Assembly: GCA_016182225.1 (NCBI GenBank)
Contig: JACOXV010000042.1
Coordinates: forward strand, 1-11,242
DNA length: 11,242 nucleotides
Direction: 5' to 3'
Source: Candidatus Levyibacteriota bacterium
GTDB taxonomy: Bacteria > Patescibacteriota > Microgenomatia > Levybacterales > UBA12049
The notes under the pieces are model-generated. The model did no database searches and was not told where the DNA came from. It saw nothing but the letters and a program-made list of their open reading frames with translations. Made by a program: the position numbers and the translations under genes. Positions 9,450 through 11,242 of the stretch are shown piece after piece. The number at the start of each line of letters is the position of its first letter. Position 1 is the stretch's first letter.

Positions 9450-11242
9450 TAAACCGATAATATTCTTTTTACTTTTTTTACAATTGCGTCTGCATTTATT
9501 TCTTCATAATTAAGAAGTTCATCCGGTTTTCCGCTTTTTGGTTTTTTATTAACTGCAAGTGACCAAACTTTTATTCCATCACTCGAAACTGCCTCTCTCA
9601 CAGCGTCAGCCAAACCACCCTCTGAATAATGATCTTCGACCACTATTATTCCTTTTGTACTTTTTCCTGTTTCCAGAAGTACGTCTCTATCTATTGGTTT
9701 TATAGAATAAACATCAATAACCCTGATAAAAATCCCATCTCCCAAAAGTTTTTGATAAGCTCCTATTGCTTCAAAAACTGTTATCCCTGCAGTAACTACA
9801 GTTAATAAATCTTCTTTTGATTTTTTTAAAACCTTACTGCCTCCTATCGGAAAGTCTTCATCCAAATCGTAAATTACTGGTGTTTCTTTTCGTGTTGTGC
9901 GAAGATAGACCAATCCTTTATGTTTGGCTGCCTCAACCACCAATTTTTCTGTAGAGATGGCATCACACGGATAAAGCACAGTGCTTTCCCAAATAGATCG
10001 AAACAATGAAATATCCTCAAGCCCCATTTGCGATGGTCCATCCTCGCCTATAGAAACACCGCTATGAGAACCAACAAACTTGATGTTTGCGGAAGCTATT
10101 CCTGCCATTCTTATCTGGTCATGCGCTCTACTCCAAAAGGCAGAAAATGTGGACGCAAAGGGAATTTTGTCTGTTTGGGATAATCCTCCTGCTACTCCGG
10201 CCATATTTTGCTCTGCTATATACATTTCAAAAAATCGCTCCGGATATTCCTTTTCAAAAGTCTCTGCAAACGTAGAGTTTTTTACTTCTCCATCCAAAAC
10301 AACCATATTTGGGAAGGATGGGTATAAATTTTTTAAAGCATTTCCGTAAGCTTGTCTGGTAGAGATCTCTATTTCTTTTACATAGTTTGTAAACTTAGGT
10401 TTATCTGATTCTTCTTTCAGTGAAGAAGTAAACTCCTGAGGCTCTCTTATTTTTCCTTTCAAATCTTTATCAAACACTCCAAGTTCTGCCACTGCCTTTT
10501 CAAAATCTTCTTGTTTTAGCGCCTTCCCGTGCCATCCTTCTTTATCTTCAAGAGAAGACACTCCTTTTCCTTTTAACGTTTTTGCAATGATCATAGTGGG
10601 CTTATCAATAATGGATTCTGCCAAACTATACGCATTAATTATTTCTCGGAATGAATGACCGTCTATCATTATAGTCTCCCATCCGAAAGATGAGATTCTC
10701 CTTGAATATTCCGCTACACTATGCCCTAACATTGTTTCTCCGCTCTGCCCCAATCTATTTACATCTATTATTCCCACTAAATTATTTAACTTGTAGTAAG
10801 ATGCCAACTGGATTGCCTCCCAAACTGATCCTTCAGACATTTCGCTATCGCCCATAAGAACAAACGCCCGAGCCTGATTTTTATCCAAATATTTATTGTT
10901 AAGGGCAATTCCCAATCCCACAGACAAGCCTTGGCCTAAAGAACCAGTAGGAAAAACCGTGTGTGGAAAATCAATCGATGGATGGCCTTCAAGAACGCTA
11001 TCAAACTTTCGATAAGTTAAAAGCTCTTCCTCTGTTATCGCTCCTGCGACTTTCCAGAGCGAATAAAAAAGCGGGGTGGCGTGACCTTTGGAAAAAATAA
11101 TCCTGTCGTTATTTGGATTTTTAGGATCCTCAATGTCATATTTTAAAAAACCGCCAAAAAAAAGCGCTGTCATAAGCTCCACAGAAGATAAAGAAGATGT
11201 TGGATGTCCAGATCCTGCTTCTGTGCTTGATTTAAGTATAAA
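9449..11242 (-). CDS. tkt: Transketolase, animal-like single-chain type (5' end outside window)
   Basis: 597 codons before the stop are visible. The frame is open to the window edge and starts mid-protein with FILKSSTEAGSGHPTSSLSSVELM, so roughly 20 N-terminal residues are missing. A GTG at 11182 is internal. Thiamine-diphosphate enzyme moving two-carbon ketol units between sugar phosphates. Motifs: GSGHP (His13 of the visible part), SKGHATP, TGSLGQGL, the ThDP motif GDSEMSEGSVWEA...IIDVNRLGQ, EDKEGWHGKAL, the Pyr-domain YIAEQNM with the catalytic Glu, GSHSGVSIGEDGPSQM, and VVEDHYSEGGL in the C-domain. The sequence tracks the ~620-residue mammalian type more closely than the ~660-residue E. 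coli type. With the RpiB-like isomerase and GAPDH nearby it fits a non-oxidative pentose-phosphate route. Confidence 0.95.
   Translation of the reverse strand, partial: FILKSSTEAGSGHPTSSLSSVELMTALFFGGFLKYDIEDPKNPNNDRIIFSKGHATPLFYSLWKVAGAITEEELLTYRKFDSVLEGHPSIDFPHTVFPTGSLGQGLSVGLGIALNNKYLDKNQARAFVLMGDSEMSEGSVWEAIQLASYYKLNNLVGIIDVNRLGQSGETMLGHSVAEYSRRISSFGWETIMIDGHSFREIINAYSLAESIIDKPTMIIAKTLKGKGVSSLEDKEGWHGKALKQEDFEKAVAELGVFDKDLKGKIREPQEFTSSLKEESDKPKFTNYVKEIEISTRQAYGNALKNLYPSFPNMVVLDGEVKNSTFAETFEKEYPERFFEMYIAEQNMAGVAGGLSQTDKIPFASTFSAFWSRAHDQIRMAGIASANIKFVGSHSGVSIGEDGPSQMGLEDISLFRSIWESTVLYPCDAISTEKLVVEAAKHKGLVYLRTTRKETPVIYDLDEDFPIGGSKVLKKSKEDLLTVVTAGITVFEAIGAYQKLLGDGIFIRVIDVYSIKPIDRDVLLETGKSTKGIIVVEDHYSEGGLADAVREAVSSDGIKVWSLAVNKKPKSGKPDELLNYEEINADAIVKKVKRILSV

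Noticed and set aside
11180..11182. GTG as the true transketolase start
   Set aside because: The frame is open to the window edge, and the 20 upstream codons encode the conserved GSGHP segment.

Overview
The window looks like part of a streamlined, AT-rich bacterial genome, most likely from the Candidate Phyla Radiation (Patescibacteria), possibly Microgenomates-like. This is an inference from gene content. It rests on the single-TM hypothetical proteins beside ftsE/prfB, the DhnA-type class I aldolase, the RpiB-like isomerase with an SDDD active-site loop, an animal-type single-chain transketolase, very short gene spacing and several apparently leaderless genes. TGA works as a stop here (ftsE and the GAPDH gene end in it) and a release factor 2 gene is present, so this is not a UGA-recoded CPR lineage.

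Layout. Positions 1-4016 (minus strand, read right to left) hold a run of a one-TM hypothetical protein, an Nramp-clade transporter, prfB, a second one-TM hypothetical protein, ftsE and the first codons of ftsX. The last three junctions are tight or overlapping. Positions 4083-6404 (plus) hold a sugar operon: PfkB-family kinase, archaeal-type fructose-bisphosphate aldolase and RpiB-like isomerase, with a strong RNA hairpin in each of the two gaps. GAPDH is convergent (6451-7536, minus). Positions 7537-8055 hold no convincing gene but many stem-loops. Positions 8056-9121 (minus) are a G+C-rich cassette of three small genes with strong Shine-Dalgarno sites: a cold-shock-domain protein of unusual architecture and two unrecognised small proteins. 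Positions 9449-11242 (minus) are most of a transketolase gene whose start lies outside the window.

How the genes work together. Kinase, aldolase, pentose-phosphate isomerase, GAPDH and transketolase together suggest the lower glycolysis plus non-oxidative pentose-phosphate route typical of CPR bacteria. FtsE/FtsX, prfB and the transporter are housekeeping functions.

The least explained material is: (i) a family of short palindromes with a three-by-three internal loop (often GAA opposite GAA), found inside the ftsE coding tail and on both sides of the G+C-rich cassette; (ii) a separate palindromic insert inside the GAPDH gene that accounts for about 18 extra residues; (iii) a mirror-symmetric divergent promoter around 4049/4050 predicted to drive two leaderless genes; and (iv) the G+C-rich cassette with its structured flank. 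All calls were made by eye, without database searches or folding software.
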